DNA of 6,951 bases from CALTSX01 sp051647685 (GTDB lineage Bacteria; Chlamydiota; Chlamydiia; Chlamydiales; CALTSX01), in NCBI GenBank assembly GCA_051647685.1, contig JBOFEG010000017.1:1-6951 (forward strand), given 5' to 3'. Below are positions 1-6,245 of the stretch, piece by piece. The notes beneath the pieces were generated by a model. The model was not told the DNA's origin. It made no database searches and worked only from the letters and a program-made list of their open reading frames with translations. The position numbers were made by a program, and so were the translations under genes. How positions within the stretch are numbered: position 1 is the first letter of the stretch; each line of letters starts with the position of its first letter.

Positions 1-146
1 ATTCCAGCAGAATTCTACGTCAAGAATTTCCAAGTCTGAAATCTAGGTTGCCAACTTTATGGACTAGATCCTACTATATTGACAGTGTTGGGCGTTTGAA
101 TGAATATACTGTTAAAAAGTATGTGCAGAATCAAAAGAATATATAG
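1..146 (+). CDS. tnpA: IS200/IS605-family transposase TnpA, C-terminal part (5' end outside window)
   Basis: This is the 3' end of a gene that begins before the window. Codons start at position 3 and 47 residues are readable before the TAG at 144-146. The text LPTLWTRSYYIDSVG followed by TVKKYVQNQK is typical of the C-terminus of Y1 single-strand transposases of the HUH superfamily. The Tyr codon at 120-122 and the Gln codon at 132-134 have the Y-x3-Q spacing of the family's nucleophile and metal ligand. These enzymes cut and rejoin single-stranded element ends as a dimer. The visible part has no stop or frameshift, so the gene may be intact, but the HUH motif lies outside the window. A hairpin follows the stop, as expected for the right end of such an element. 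No TnpB gene is seen on this side. Confidence 0.88.
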   Translation, partial: SSRILRQEFPSLKSRLPTLWTRSYYIDSVGRLNEYTVKKYVQNQKNI

Positions 147-1209
147 ACGCTCTCATCCCACGATTAAAACCGTGGGCTTTCTCGCTTGTTGTCGTAAAAT
201 ACGAAATCAATGTGAGTTATTGTGCAAACAAAAATGTATTTATGAGATTAACACAATTTTATCCAAGTTACCCGAGGATTTGATGCAGCCTCTTCTTCAA
301 ACTTTTGAGGAAGAAATTGAAAAAACATATCAACAAATTTTGGCACTACGAAATACAGAGGAATTCGAACTTCTTAAAGATTGGAGTCAAAATCACCTCA
401 ATCAATTTCTCTCTGTTTTTATTGAGGAAGAAGATGGAAAGATAAAAGAATCTTTTCCCAAGTTATTTAAACTTTTTCTCCTAACGCAAGATGCCTTTGT
501 TAGTAAGAAAAAACCTAAAAAGAGTACTTATACTCACAAGAAAACAGGAAAAAAACTCCAGAAAGAAATTACTCCTCAGGTTGTAAGAGAAAAATTATTA
601 AGAATAATTACTCAAGCACCTGCTGTAGAAATATCTTCACTAGATATGATAAAGTTTCTTTCTATAAAAAATGCCATGAATCCCAAAAGTGTCAACTTTC
701 GGGATTTTTGGAAAGTTCTAAAACATATTCATTACACATATGATAAAATCGAATCAGATAAAAGAGATTTCTTACTTGTACAGGAAAATCTTTCCCAGGA
801 ATCTAAGAAAGTGTTGAAGATGGTACAAAAGTTACAAAAATCAGAACATCTTCGCCCTGAGCTTGAAAAAGTGATGGAGTCATTTAAGGAAGCTGAGGAG
901 AAACAAAAAAAAGATAAAAAGAAAAGGAGTTTAGATCATTTTAACGTAAAAGAAAGAATCAAAACTCATTTTCTTGAAAATAGCTTGCCTAGTTCTAGGT
1001 TATTTACAGAAATTATTCTCATAAAAATGAAAAATAGCTCTTTTTTCGATCGAACTATTGAAGCTTCTTTTTTGCGGTCTTACGTAAAAGATTTCCCACA
1101 GACTGGAATAAATGTAGAAAATGATGAAATCATCTATGGCAATTTGTTACAAGAATTAGAAAAAATACAATCTAAAAATCCCTCTTCAAAAAATGAAAAT
1201 TTTTTATAA
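100..1209 (+). pseudogene. Unrecognised Lys/Glu-rich protein, probably a 5'-truncated fragment
   Basis: I do not recognise this protein. The frame is open for up to 369 codons, but the first 47 bases overlap tnpA in another frame and the next part crosses the insertion-sequence hairpin, so about the first 27-30 codons are not native. Credible starts are TTG at 220 and ATG at 283; the ATG has GAGGA (274-278) four bases upstream. Protein-like sequence continues upstream of 283 (LSKLPEDLM), which suggests the true N-terminus was lost near the insertion. The product would be soluble and largely helical, with no signal peptide or membrane segment. It has a basic stretch around residues 135-155 (KKKPKK, then HKKTGKK) and a probable coiled coil around residues 235-280. 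It ends at TAA 1207-1209 just after a T6 run (1200-1205). Reading past one T would join it to the next frame, so it may be the first piece of a frameshifted gene. Confidence 0.5.
157..176 (+). repeat. Right-end subterminal hairpin of the IS200/IS605 element
   Basis: CCCACG (157-162) and CGTGGG (171-176) form a perfect 6-bp GC-rich stem around an 8-base loop. It starts 10 bases after the tnpA stop and is followed by CTTTCTCGC. In this family TnpA recognises such a hairpin in single-stranded DNA next to the right cleavage site. A terminator role is less likely because no T-run follows directly. Confidence 0.75.
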
Positions 1210-1633
1210 GATTTCCAAAGAAACGCAAGATTTTTTTGAAACGATAGGAGAAACAAGAGCTGAAATTTTTTCTATTGAAGAATTTATCCATCCGGAAATT
1301 CCTATTTTACAACCGATCTTTAAAAAAGAGGAGGTTGCAAAAATGCACCAATTTTTTGAAGAGACCACTAAAGAAGAAAAGTCTTTTTGGGAAAAAACAA
1401 TGGAAGGTCTACTTGAACATAAATTAGAACTAAACCAAGTAGAAGAAGAGATACCAAAAACCACCCGTAAGCAAAAAACAGGGAAAAAAGATAAAAATGT
1501 AAAATCTATAAAACAAAAAAAGCGAATCAATCAAGAAACTACTACCGGTATTCATGTAACTCCACAAAACTGGCGCGAAATCATCCCTATTCAAAGACAA
1601 AAAAAGTCAATCTTTTGTATCCAACACATATAA
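1193..1633 (+). pseudogene. Unrecognised charged protein; possible middle piece of a frameshifted gene
   Basis: This 146-codon frame starts at ATG 1193, inside the end of the preceding frame (17-base overlap). The ATG has no Shine-Dalgarno sequence; the upstream bases are CCTCTTCAAAAA. The frame is already open from 1160. Residues 1-90 are acidic and helical (for example FFEETTKEEKSFWEKTMEG). Residues 90-112 are strongly basic (KQKTGKKDKN, then KQKKR), and residues 122-140 (VTPQNWREIIPIQRQKK) look like the start of another domain. The frame ends 19 bases into the next one, shortly after an A7 run at 1599-1605; one added A would carry reading into that next frame. The basic TGKK stretch resembles one in the upstream frame. 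I see no recognisable domain or catalytic motif. It could be a separate small gene or the linker of a larger broken protein; I slightly favour the latter. Confidence 0.45.
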
Positions 1634-2178
1634 CTCGTTGGTTTGATAATCCAGCAAATTCTCTCAAAGATCCAAAATATAGGTCTATTATTCAAAATCT
1701 AGGTAAGGAAGAGTGTTTATATTTTCATAGCTTTCCCAAAATTATCGATGAATTTATTGGAACACGGTATTCGCTTCAAAATGAAGTTTATAATCAAAGA
1801 ACGGGACAAAACGATATATTATATGGAATTCCAGGAGAGTTTGAAATTAGAGGAAGAAAATATCGAGGATTTTTCCAATATATTATTGATTCAAAGAGCG
1901 GCACTTGTTATCACCGTTGCTTCAACTTTCGAAACAAAAACTTTATCGAAGATCTTGTGGAAGAAAAAATTTGGTATCCTAACGACTTTCCAACTCTCGA
2001 TCAGAGCAAAAATTATGCAGGCCAAAAGGTAGAATCTTTTGTTTTTGACGGAATAACTCTCCAATATGATTCGATATTGCAGAAAATCTATGTAAAGAAT
2101 GAAGAGACAAAAATTGTTTTATTTAACAACTTTGATAGTGAATTGATGGATGAGATGTTTAGATTATTGGATAAATAG
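1615..2178 (+). pseudogene. Unrecognised protein with a compact C-terminal domain; possible last piece of a frameshifted gene
   Basis: The frame starts with TTG at 1615 without a ribosome binding site, but it is open from 1471, so it overlaps the previous frame by 163 bases with no other usual start. This fits a frameshift better than a new gene. The 187-residue sequence looks like a folded globular domain: YFHSFPKIIDEFIG (residues 36-49), IPGEFEIRGRKYRGFFQYII (72-91) and GTCYHRCFNF (96-105). Several aromatic, beta-prone segments, including ITLQYDSILQKIYVKN (147-162), suggest a mixed alpha/beta fold. The middle part could be the conserved core. I cannot name a family. There is no signal peptide or transmembrane segment. 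The TAG at 2176-2178 directly abuts the 3' end of the converging ffs gene, so plus-strand transcripts would run antisense through ffs. It may be a gene in its own right or the C-terminal piece of the broken gene. Confidence 0.5.
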
Positions 2179-2273
2179 TCGGAGAAGACTTCTAGCAAAA
2201 TATGTATCCTTAAGGCTGCTATCTTCCGATCCTGACCTGGTTCAGACGGTTCTTAATTCTAGAAGTTCCCCGA
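2179..2273 (-). ncRNA. ffs: Signal recognition particle RNA, small bacterial (4.5S) type
   Basis: Read on the minus strand, the sequence contains CAGGTCAGGATCGGAAGATA followed by GCAGCC (complement of about 2214-2239), which is the universally conserved domain IV core that binds Ffh. The GGAA tetraloop is at 2224-2227. Compared with the E. coli core as I know it, the loop-closing pairs change from CC/GG to UC/GA, a compensatory change that keeps pairing. The ends close a long stem: TCGGGGA plus ACTTCTAG at the 5' side (2259-2273) pairs with CTAGAAGT, a two-base bulge and TCTCCGA at the 3' side (2179-2195). This gives an RNA of about 95 nt, normal for the short form without an Alu domain. With Ffh it targets nascent membrane proteins to FtsY. 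No T-run follows the 3' end, so the end may be made by nucleases. Confidence 0.95.
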
Positions 2274-2280
2274 TGAAGTA

Positions 2281-2310
2281 ATTGTACAAAATACTCTTAT
2301 TCCAGATCAA
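2281..2310 (-). promoter_or_regulatory. Sigma70-type promoter of ffs
   Basis: On the minus strand, a -35 box TTGATC (complement of 2305-2310) is followed by an 18-base spacer ending in TG and a -10 box TACAAT (complement of 2281-2286). Seven bases then separate it from the predicted RNA 5' end at 2273. It lies just after the stop codon of the heptosyltransferase gene, so ffs can be transcribed independently of that operon. Confidence 0.75.
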
Positions 2311-2319
2311 TCGGATTTA

Positions 2320-3375
2320 TTACTCCTTAATAATTTTTTTTGCCCATTGTAAGAAATTCCGCAGAACTTTTTGCAAATCTAATGTTTGTAAACATTCTCC
2401 ATCTTTGCAACTACGCAAGATAGGACAACGCTTTATAAACTGGACATTATGCGGGCAGACACTTTGATAGTACCCATGTTGATCCCTACTGGGTGTATAT
2501 ACATCACCTCTAGAGGGTCCAAAAAAAGTATAGGTCGGTACATTTCCGATCGATGCTAAATGTAAACTACTGGAATCGACACCAATGACAAGAGCACTTT
2601 CCAACATAAGATGATACCATACAGGAATAGATACATTCCCTATAGAGAGATCTCGACTATCTAGCTGAGAAATCCAATCTTGTACAAATGTTCTCTGTTC
2701 AGCACTTTCCCATACAAATACATACTGCATAAGCCAATACTCTCTAATAGAACGCAAAAATTGTAGTAGAAAAGAATGTCTTACCATTTTATTTGGCCAC
2801 TTTGAAAAGGGGCAGACCATAACAACCAATGCATCGCGAGATAACCTACTTCGGTAGTGCTGTACCGTTTCCTTTTCGCATGATTCTAAAGGAAAAATAG
2901 AAATTTCCTTACAATCCATAAAGGGCTTATGAAATACTTTTTCGATTAAAGCAATGTTTTTGTCTCGAATGGATCCAATAGATCTCAAGTCATACCGATG
3001 GGTTGTAGACAATATATTTGGCCACTCAGCTGCACTAAATAAAGAAAAGCCATGCTTGCTTCTGGCTCGAATGCATAAATTTATGCACCCTGATTTACAA
3101 TTGCCCTGAAGATCAATAAGGACATCGTAGTTCACTCGTCGCAAACTTCTTATCAGCTCTCTTATTGCACCAGTTGTTGGGCGCGTACGTAATCCTCTAG
3201 AATCACAAGGAATTATAGTATTAATTCCTGGATGGTTTCGGAGTGCATCTTGAAATTTCTTCTCCACGACCCAATCTATTTTGCACTCTGGGAAAACGGC
3301 CATTATACGGGGAAGAATATCCAGCGACTGAAGAATATCGCCAAGCGCAGATAATTTTACGATGACAATTCGCAT
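2320..3375 (-). CDS. waaC: LPS heptosyltransferase, glycosyltransferase family 9 (heptosyltransferase I-like)
   Basis: Enzymes of this family transfer L-glycero-D-manno-heptose from its ADP sugar to the Kdo region of lipopolysaccharide on the cytoplasmic face of the inner membrane. The 351-residue length fits a GT-B glycosyltransferase. The N-terminus MRIVIVKLSALGDILQSL matches WaaC-type enzymes, with Asp13 in the position of the catalytic Asp, and KIDWVVEKKF (32-41) is WaaC-like. DVLIDLQG (84-91) belongs to the N-terminal Rossmann domain. The C-terminal domain has CPFSKWPNKM (188-197) and the nucleotide-sugar motif GVDSSSLHLAS (265-275) followed by FFGPS (284-288). Cys307, Cys317, Cys323 and Cys328 form a pattern seen in many GT9 proteins. 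The ATG at 3375 has only a weak ribosome binding site. It lies 42 bases after the preceding gene, probably as last gene of the ssb operon. Family assignment is firm; heptosyltransferase I rather than another GT9 acceptor type is likely but unproven. Confidence 0.85.
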   Translation of the reverse strand: MRIVIVKLSALGDILQSLDILPRIMAVFPECKIDWVVEKKFQDALRNHPGINTIIPCDSRGLRTRPTTGAIRELIRSLRRVNYDVLIDLQGNCKSGCINLCIRARSKHGFSLFSAAEWPNILSTTHRYDLRSIGSIRDKNIALIEKVFHKPFMDCKEISIFPLESCEKETVQHYRSRLSRDALVVMVCPFSKWPNKMVRHSFLLQFLRSIREYWLMQYVFVWESAEQRTFVQDWISQLDSRDLSIGNVSIPVWYHLMLESALVIGVDSSSLHLASIGNVPTYTFFGPSRGDVYTPSRDQHGYYQSVCPHNVQFIKRCPILRSCKDGECLQTLDLQKVLRNFLQWAKKIIKE

Positions 3376-3417
3376 ATATTTAATAGTCTAGTATATCTAT
3401 GAAATCATACACCATCT

Positions 3418-3906
3418 TTAAAAATGGAACTGATTCGCGTGCCAATCGAAATTATCATAATGTATAGAATTCCTTTGTGTATTGCTAACAGCCTCTTGCC
3501 ATATTTTCCATTCAACTTGATATTGTTCTGGAACTTCTTTCATTCCTTCGAGGATTTTAACAGAATTTATGACTTTATTTTCACAATGTTTATTGTGAAG
3601 TTTACAACATTCTAATGTACATTCAAAGATTTGAGATAATGAGAGCTGCAAAGTTAGTTGTTGTTCCTTTGGAATATTAGTTACGCGATAAACGGCTTCA
3701 TTCCATTCTGCGCAATATTCATTCCAAGAACAAATTTCTAGGCAAAAAAAGTTATAAAAGTCTTGCTTTTCTTTTATTACTTTAGATTCTATTAGAGGGC
3801 ATAGTTTCCCAAAAAAAATACCATATGTAAGATATCCTTCTTCTACTGAAAAAGTTTCAGATCGTTGCTTTTCAGATTTAATGTCATGGTTCATTTTTGT
3901 ATCCAT
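3418..3906 (-). CDS. Unrecognised Cys-rich protein with twin CX3C motifs
   Basis: This 162-residue protein matches no family that I recognise. Its ATG (complement of 3904-3906) directly follows the TAA of the pseudouridine synthase gene, so the two are probably translationally coupled; GGAAAA shortly upstream is a usable ribosome binding site. A second ATG four codons later is possible. The protein looks mainly helical and soluble, with no signal peptide or membrane segment. It has eight Cys: Cys36, Cys55-x3-Cys59-x5-Cys65, and Cys96-x3-Cys100-Cys101-x6-Cys108. The two CX3C pairs lie in predicted helices, and Trp61, Trp68, Trp133, Trp136 and Trp155 are also notable. This layout could bind metal or pack as a helical hairpin, but that is inference. 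The tight operon placement and lack of stops argue that it is a real gene, perhaps restricted to this lineage. Confidence 0.72.
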   Translation of the reverse strand: MDTKMNHDIKSEKQRSETFSVEEGYLTYGIFFGKLCPLIESKVIKEKQDFYNFFCLEICSWNEYCAEWNEAVYRVTNIPKEQQLTLQLSLSQIFECTLECCKLHNKHCENKVINSVKILEGMKEVPEQYQVEWKIWQEAVSNTQRNSIHYDNFDWHANQFHF

Positions 3907-4752
3907 TTAGCTTTTCCAAAGGGCTTTAAATTCTCTTGGAATAGGAGATAGATGATGAATATCTTTTCCAGTTTGTGGATTTTTAAATCGAAGTCCATAT
4001 GCATGCAAATACATTCTAGGCATGATTACTGTAGATCCGTAATGATAATCCCCTATAATCGGAAAGCCAGCTTCGCTACAGTGGACACGGAGTTGATGCG
4101 TTCGCCCAGTATAGGGTTTCAGATGCAAAAGTACAAAGTTTCCTGTTCTCTTCAGAACGCGAAAGTGCGTGATTCCAATACCCCCCCGAGTTGATTTTGC
4201 AGTCCATACCGCTTTGGCACTGGGGTCGCTAACTCGTCTAAATTTTCCAGTTAGCGTTCCTGAATCCCTCTCCCATCCACCCGGCACGACAGCTATATAT
4301 TCCTTTTGTATCTTACGCAATCGAAAGAGGGAGGAAAGAGCTTTGTGCATAGCAGTAGTCTTTGCAACAATGAGTATACCTGAAGTTTCCATATCCAATC
4401 TATGAACAAGATCGACACTTTGCTTCAGTGCATCCGAAATAGTTTCGCTGCAAGAAACAAAGCCGATAGGTTTATTACAGACGATAAATTCCGGATATTC
4501 AGCAATCACTGCAAAAGCAGATTGCATTTCTTGTCTTTCTTGCTGCAGTGCTAAATAGACAGTGATAGTATCTCGGTGGGAGACTGTACGCGATGCTAGA
4601 GTAGATATTCTGTCATTGACACAAACGATTCCCATGTCTATCCAGCGTTTGCATTGTTTTTTTGATACTTGATCGAATTTACTAGCGAGCAATTCGATCA
4701 ACTCCGAACCCGTTTCTTGAATTCCTACAAGAATATTATGATTTTTTTGCAT
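3907..4752 (-). CDS. RluA-family RNA pseudouridine synthase with N-terminal S4 domain
   Basis: The enzyme isomerises specific uridines to pseudouridine in structured RNA, most likely 23S rRNA. Residues about 14-67 form an S4 RNA-binding domain (VSKKQCKRWIDMGIVCVND). The catalytic domain starts near residue 85 with the family motif CNKPIG (92-97). HRLD at 117-120 carries the catalytic Asp120; its context HRLDMETSGILIVAKT fits the RluA/RluC/RluD group. KEYIAVV (150-156) supplies the conserved Tyr, and RTHQLRVH (217-224) with GDYHYGS (234-240) completes the active site. At 281 residues it is slightly short for RluC/RluD but complete. The target uridine cannot be told: HRLDM is like E. coli RluA, which lacks an S4 domain. 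Its ATG overlaps the end of pepA by 17 bases and has no clear ribosome binding site, so translation may be coupled. A G7 run (complement of 4181-4187) lies within codons for Arg-Gly-Gly at 189-191. Confidence 0.93.
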   Translation of the reverse strand: MQKNHNILVGIQETGSELIELLASKFDQVSKKQCKRWIDMGIVCVNDRISTLASRTVSHRDTITVYLALQQERQEMQSAFAVIAEYPEFIVCNKPIGFVSCSETISDALKQSVDLVHRLDMETSGILIVAKTTAMHKALSSLFRLRKIQKEYIAVVPGGWERDSGTLTGKFRRVSDPSAKAVWTAKSTRGGIGITHFRVLKRTGNFVLLHLKPYTGRTHQLRVHCSEAGFPIIGDYHYGSTVIMPRMYLHAYGLRFKNPQTGKDIHHLSPIPREFKALWKS

Positions 4753-6232
4753 AGATAGTTCGGATAAGTTCTACCAGCAAGCGCACACCGAATCCTGTAG
4801 CAGAACTTGTATGATAATATTTAGGAGTATCCATAAACCCAGTATAGGCAATATCTAAATGAGCCCACTGCACAGGTTTTTCTAAGAAGAATTCGATGAA
4901 TTTGGCTCCTGTAATGGATCCGGCAAGTCGACCTTTGCTACAATTATTGATGTCTGCCACTTTGGATTTAAGAAGTTCCGCATATTCTACATCCATGGGA
5001 AATGCCCAAACTTTTTCTCCAGTTTTTTCGCCAGCTTTGCAAATTAATTGTGTGAGCGATTGATGATTAGAAAAAAGTCCACTGCGGAACTCCCCTAGTG
5101 CAACACCAATGGCTCCAGTGAGAGTGGCTATATCGATGATACGCGTTGGATTACAATATTGCTGCCCATAAGAAACGGCATCTGCTAAAATAAGTCTACC
5201 TTCTGCATCGGTATTTCCAATTTCTACCGTTTTGCCACTAAAACTAGAATAGACATCGCCTGGCTTATAGCTTCTCGCACCGACCGCATTTTCTGTCAGA
5301 GGAATGATTCCAACGACATTAGCTGGAAGGGAAAGTGCATCAATTGCTTGCATAGTTCCAAGCACTGCTGCCCCGCCTGCCATATCTGCACGCATCGTTT
5401 CAATGTGTCCACTTGGCTTCACATTCAGCCCACCTGTATCAAAAGTCACTCCTTTACCGACGAGAAGAGTTGTATCTGCAGATTTTGGACCGCCATTATA
5501 TTCTATAATGAGAAGGCGTGGACCTACCGAGGAGTTTCGTCCGACCGCAAGCAAAAGATGCAACCCTAGTTTTTTAAGTTCCGATGTATTGAGTACTTTA
5601 ACTTGCAACCGCTCGGATTTTTCAGCGAGTTCGATAGCAACATTGGCAAAAAATTCAGGATTTACATCATCTGCGTTGCCATTGACGAGATCTCTTGTGA
5701 GATATACAGCGTCTATAATAGATAATGCATCTTCGAGCTGAGGCAAGAATTCGCAATGGGTACCGATGAGATCAATGCATTTTATTAAAGAAACTGCATC
5801 TTTATCGATCGTTTTATATTGGAGGAATAGATAATTTGTTAAAGCAATACCGTCCAGAACTGCAGAAGTAGTTTCAAGTAGAGTTAACCCTTTTACCTTA
5901 GGAATACATGCAGCTACATGTTTCCAATGTTTTGCATGACACATTTTTACTACAAAAGAATAGGCCTTTCGCAATATTTCTTGAGTACAAGTAAATTTCT
6001 CTCCAAGACCTAGTAATATTAGTCTTTTATACCTTGAATCGGTTGTATACACTACGGTGATTTCTCCCATTTTACCGGAGAAATCTTCTATAATCATAGG
6101 AAGAGTGAGAGCTTGTTCGTATTCCGCGCAAGAGTAGGCTATCTCAGCTTTCTTTTTCGCATGCCAAAACGGCACAATAAGGGCATCACCATCAACTGTA
6201 GCGGAGAGTCGTTCTAAAATCCTAATTTCCAT
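4736..6232 (-). CDS. pepA: Cytosol (leucyl) aminopeptidase, peptidase family M17
   Basis: This is a two-metal aminopeptidase that releases N-terminal residues, Leu preferentially, from peptides in the cytosol and normally forms a hexamer. Its 498 residues are full length. Residues 1 to about 165 are the variable N-terminal domain and about 175-498 the catalytic domain. The M17 signature NTDAEGRLILADA is at 340-352. By alignment with E. coli PepA the metal ligands are Lys260, Asp265, Asp283, Asp342 and Glu344, and the catalytic residues Lys272 and Arg346; all are present (LVGKGVTFDTGGLNVKPS, then MRADMAGGAAV). The ATG at 6232 has a strong ribosome binding site, AAGGGG, which overlaps the ssb stop codon. 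The gene follows ssb by 11 bases, a pairing also known in Chlamydia. E. coli PepA also binds DNA in Xer recombination and regulation; nothing here shows whether this one does. Confidence 0.96.
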   Translation of the reverse strand: MEIRILERLSATVDGDALIVPFWHAKKKAEIAYSCAEYEQALTLPMIIEDFSGKMGEITVVYTTDSRYKRLILLGLGEKFTCTQEILRKAYSFVVKMCHAKHWKHVAACIPKVKGLTLLETTSAVLDGIALTNYLFLQYKTIDKDAVSLIKCIDLIGTHCEFLPQLEDALSIIDAVYLTRDLVNGNADDVNPEFFANVAIELAEKSERLQVKVLNTSELKKLGLHLLLAVGRNSSVGPRLLIIEYNGGPKSADTTLLVGKGVTFDTGGLNVKPSGHIETMRADMAGGAAVLGTMQAIDALSLPANVVGIIPLTENAVGARSYKPGDVYSSFSGKTVEIGNTDAEGRLILADAVSYGQQYCNPTRIIDIATLTGAIGVALGEFRSGLFSNHQSLTQLICKAGEKTGEKVWAFPMDVEYAELLKSKVADINNCSKGRLAGSITGAKFIEFFLEKPVQWAHLDIAYTGFMDTPKYYHTSSATGFGVRLLVELIRTIYAKKS

Positions 6233-6238
6233 ATTCTA

Positions 6239-6245
6239 CCCCTTT
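6239..6245 (-). promoter_or_regulatory. Ribosome binding site of pepA overlapping the ssb stop codon
   Basis: The minus strand reads AAAGGGG followed by TAGAAT and the pepA ATG. The As belong to the ssb TAA (complement of 6244-6246). This is the best Shine-Dalgarno match in the window and fixes the pepA start. It also links ssb termination to pepA initiation. Confidence 0.7.

Larger units (their letters stand above)
1..187 (+). mobile_element. Right-hand part of an IS200/IS605-type insertion sequence
   Basis: The element comprises the tnpA 3' end and a right-end subterminal hairpin. Its exact end cannot be fixed from one copy. The sequence shortly after the hairpin (around 180-190) is my estimate, because elements of this family usually end within about 10-20 bases of the hairpin. 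IS200/IS605 elements make no target-site duplication and have no terminal inverted repeats, so neither can be used to find the border. The left end lies outside the window. The element abuts the unrecognised reading frame that follows and probably supplies that frame's apparent first 27-30 codons. Confidence 0.75.

Noticed and set aside
157..176. Rho-independent terminator after tnpA
   Set aside because: The stem is followed by CTTTCTCG rather than a T-run, and its position fits the right-end hairpin of an IS200/IS605 element.
1204..1530. Minus-strand open frame of 108 codons opposite the second unknown gene
   Set aside because: Its Phe/Ser-rich translation is the mirror of a Lys/Glu-rich plus-strand gene; it has no ribosome binding site or recognisable motif.
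1748..2032. Plus-strand open frame of 94 codons inside the third unknown gene
   Set aside because: It lies wholly within a longer frame that has more protein-like aromatic and Gly patterning.
2282..2467. Plus-strand open frame of 61 codons over the ffs promoter and waaC 3' end
   Set aside because: It is antisense to a well-supported heptosyltransferase and has no features of its own.
3376..3417. Separate promoter for waaC, with TATACT as a -10 box
   Set aside because: No -35 box is found at a suitable distance and the gap is only 42 bases in a likely operon.
3424..3615. Plus-strand open frame of 63 codons, hydrophobic, possible small membrane protein
   Set aside because: It is antisense to the Cys-rich operon gene; its hydrophobicity comes from the complement of that gene's charged codons.
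3952..4405. Two plus-strand open frames of 80 and 78 codons
   Set aside because: Both are antisense to the conserved pseudouridine synthase.
5304..5741. Plus-strand open frames of 145 and 73 codons
   Set aside because: Both are antisense to the catalytic domain of pepA, whose motifs are unambiguous.
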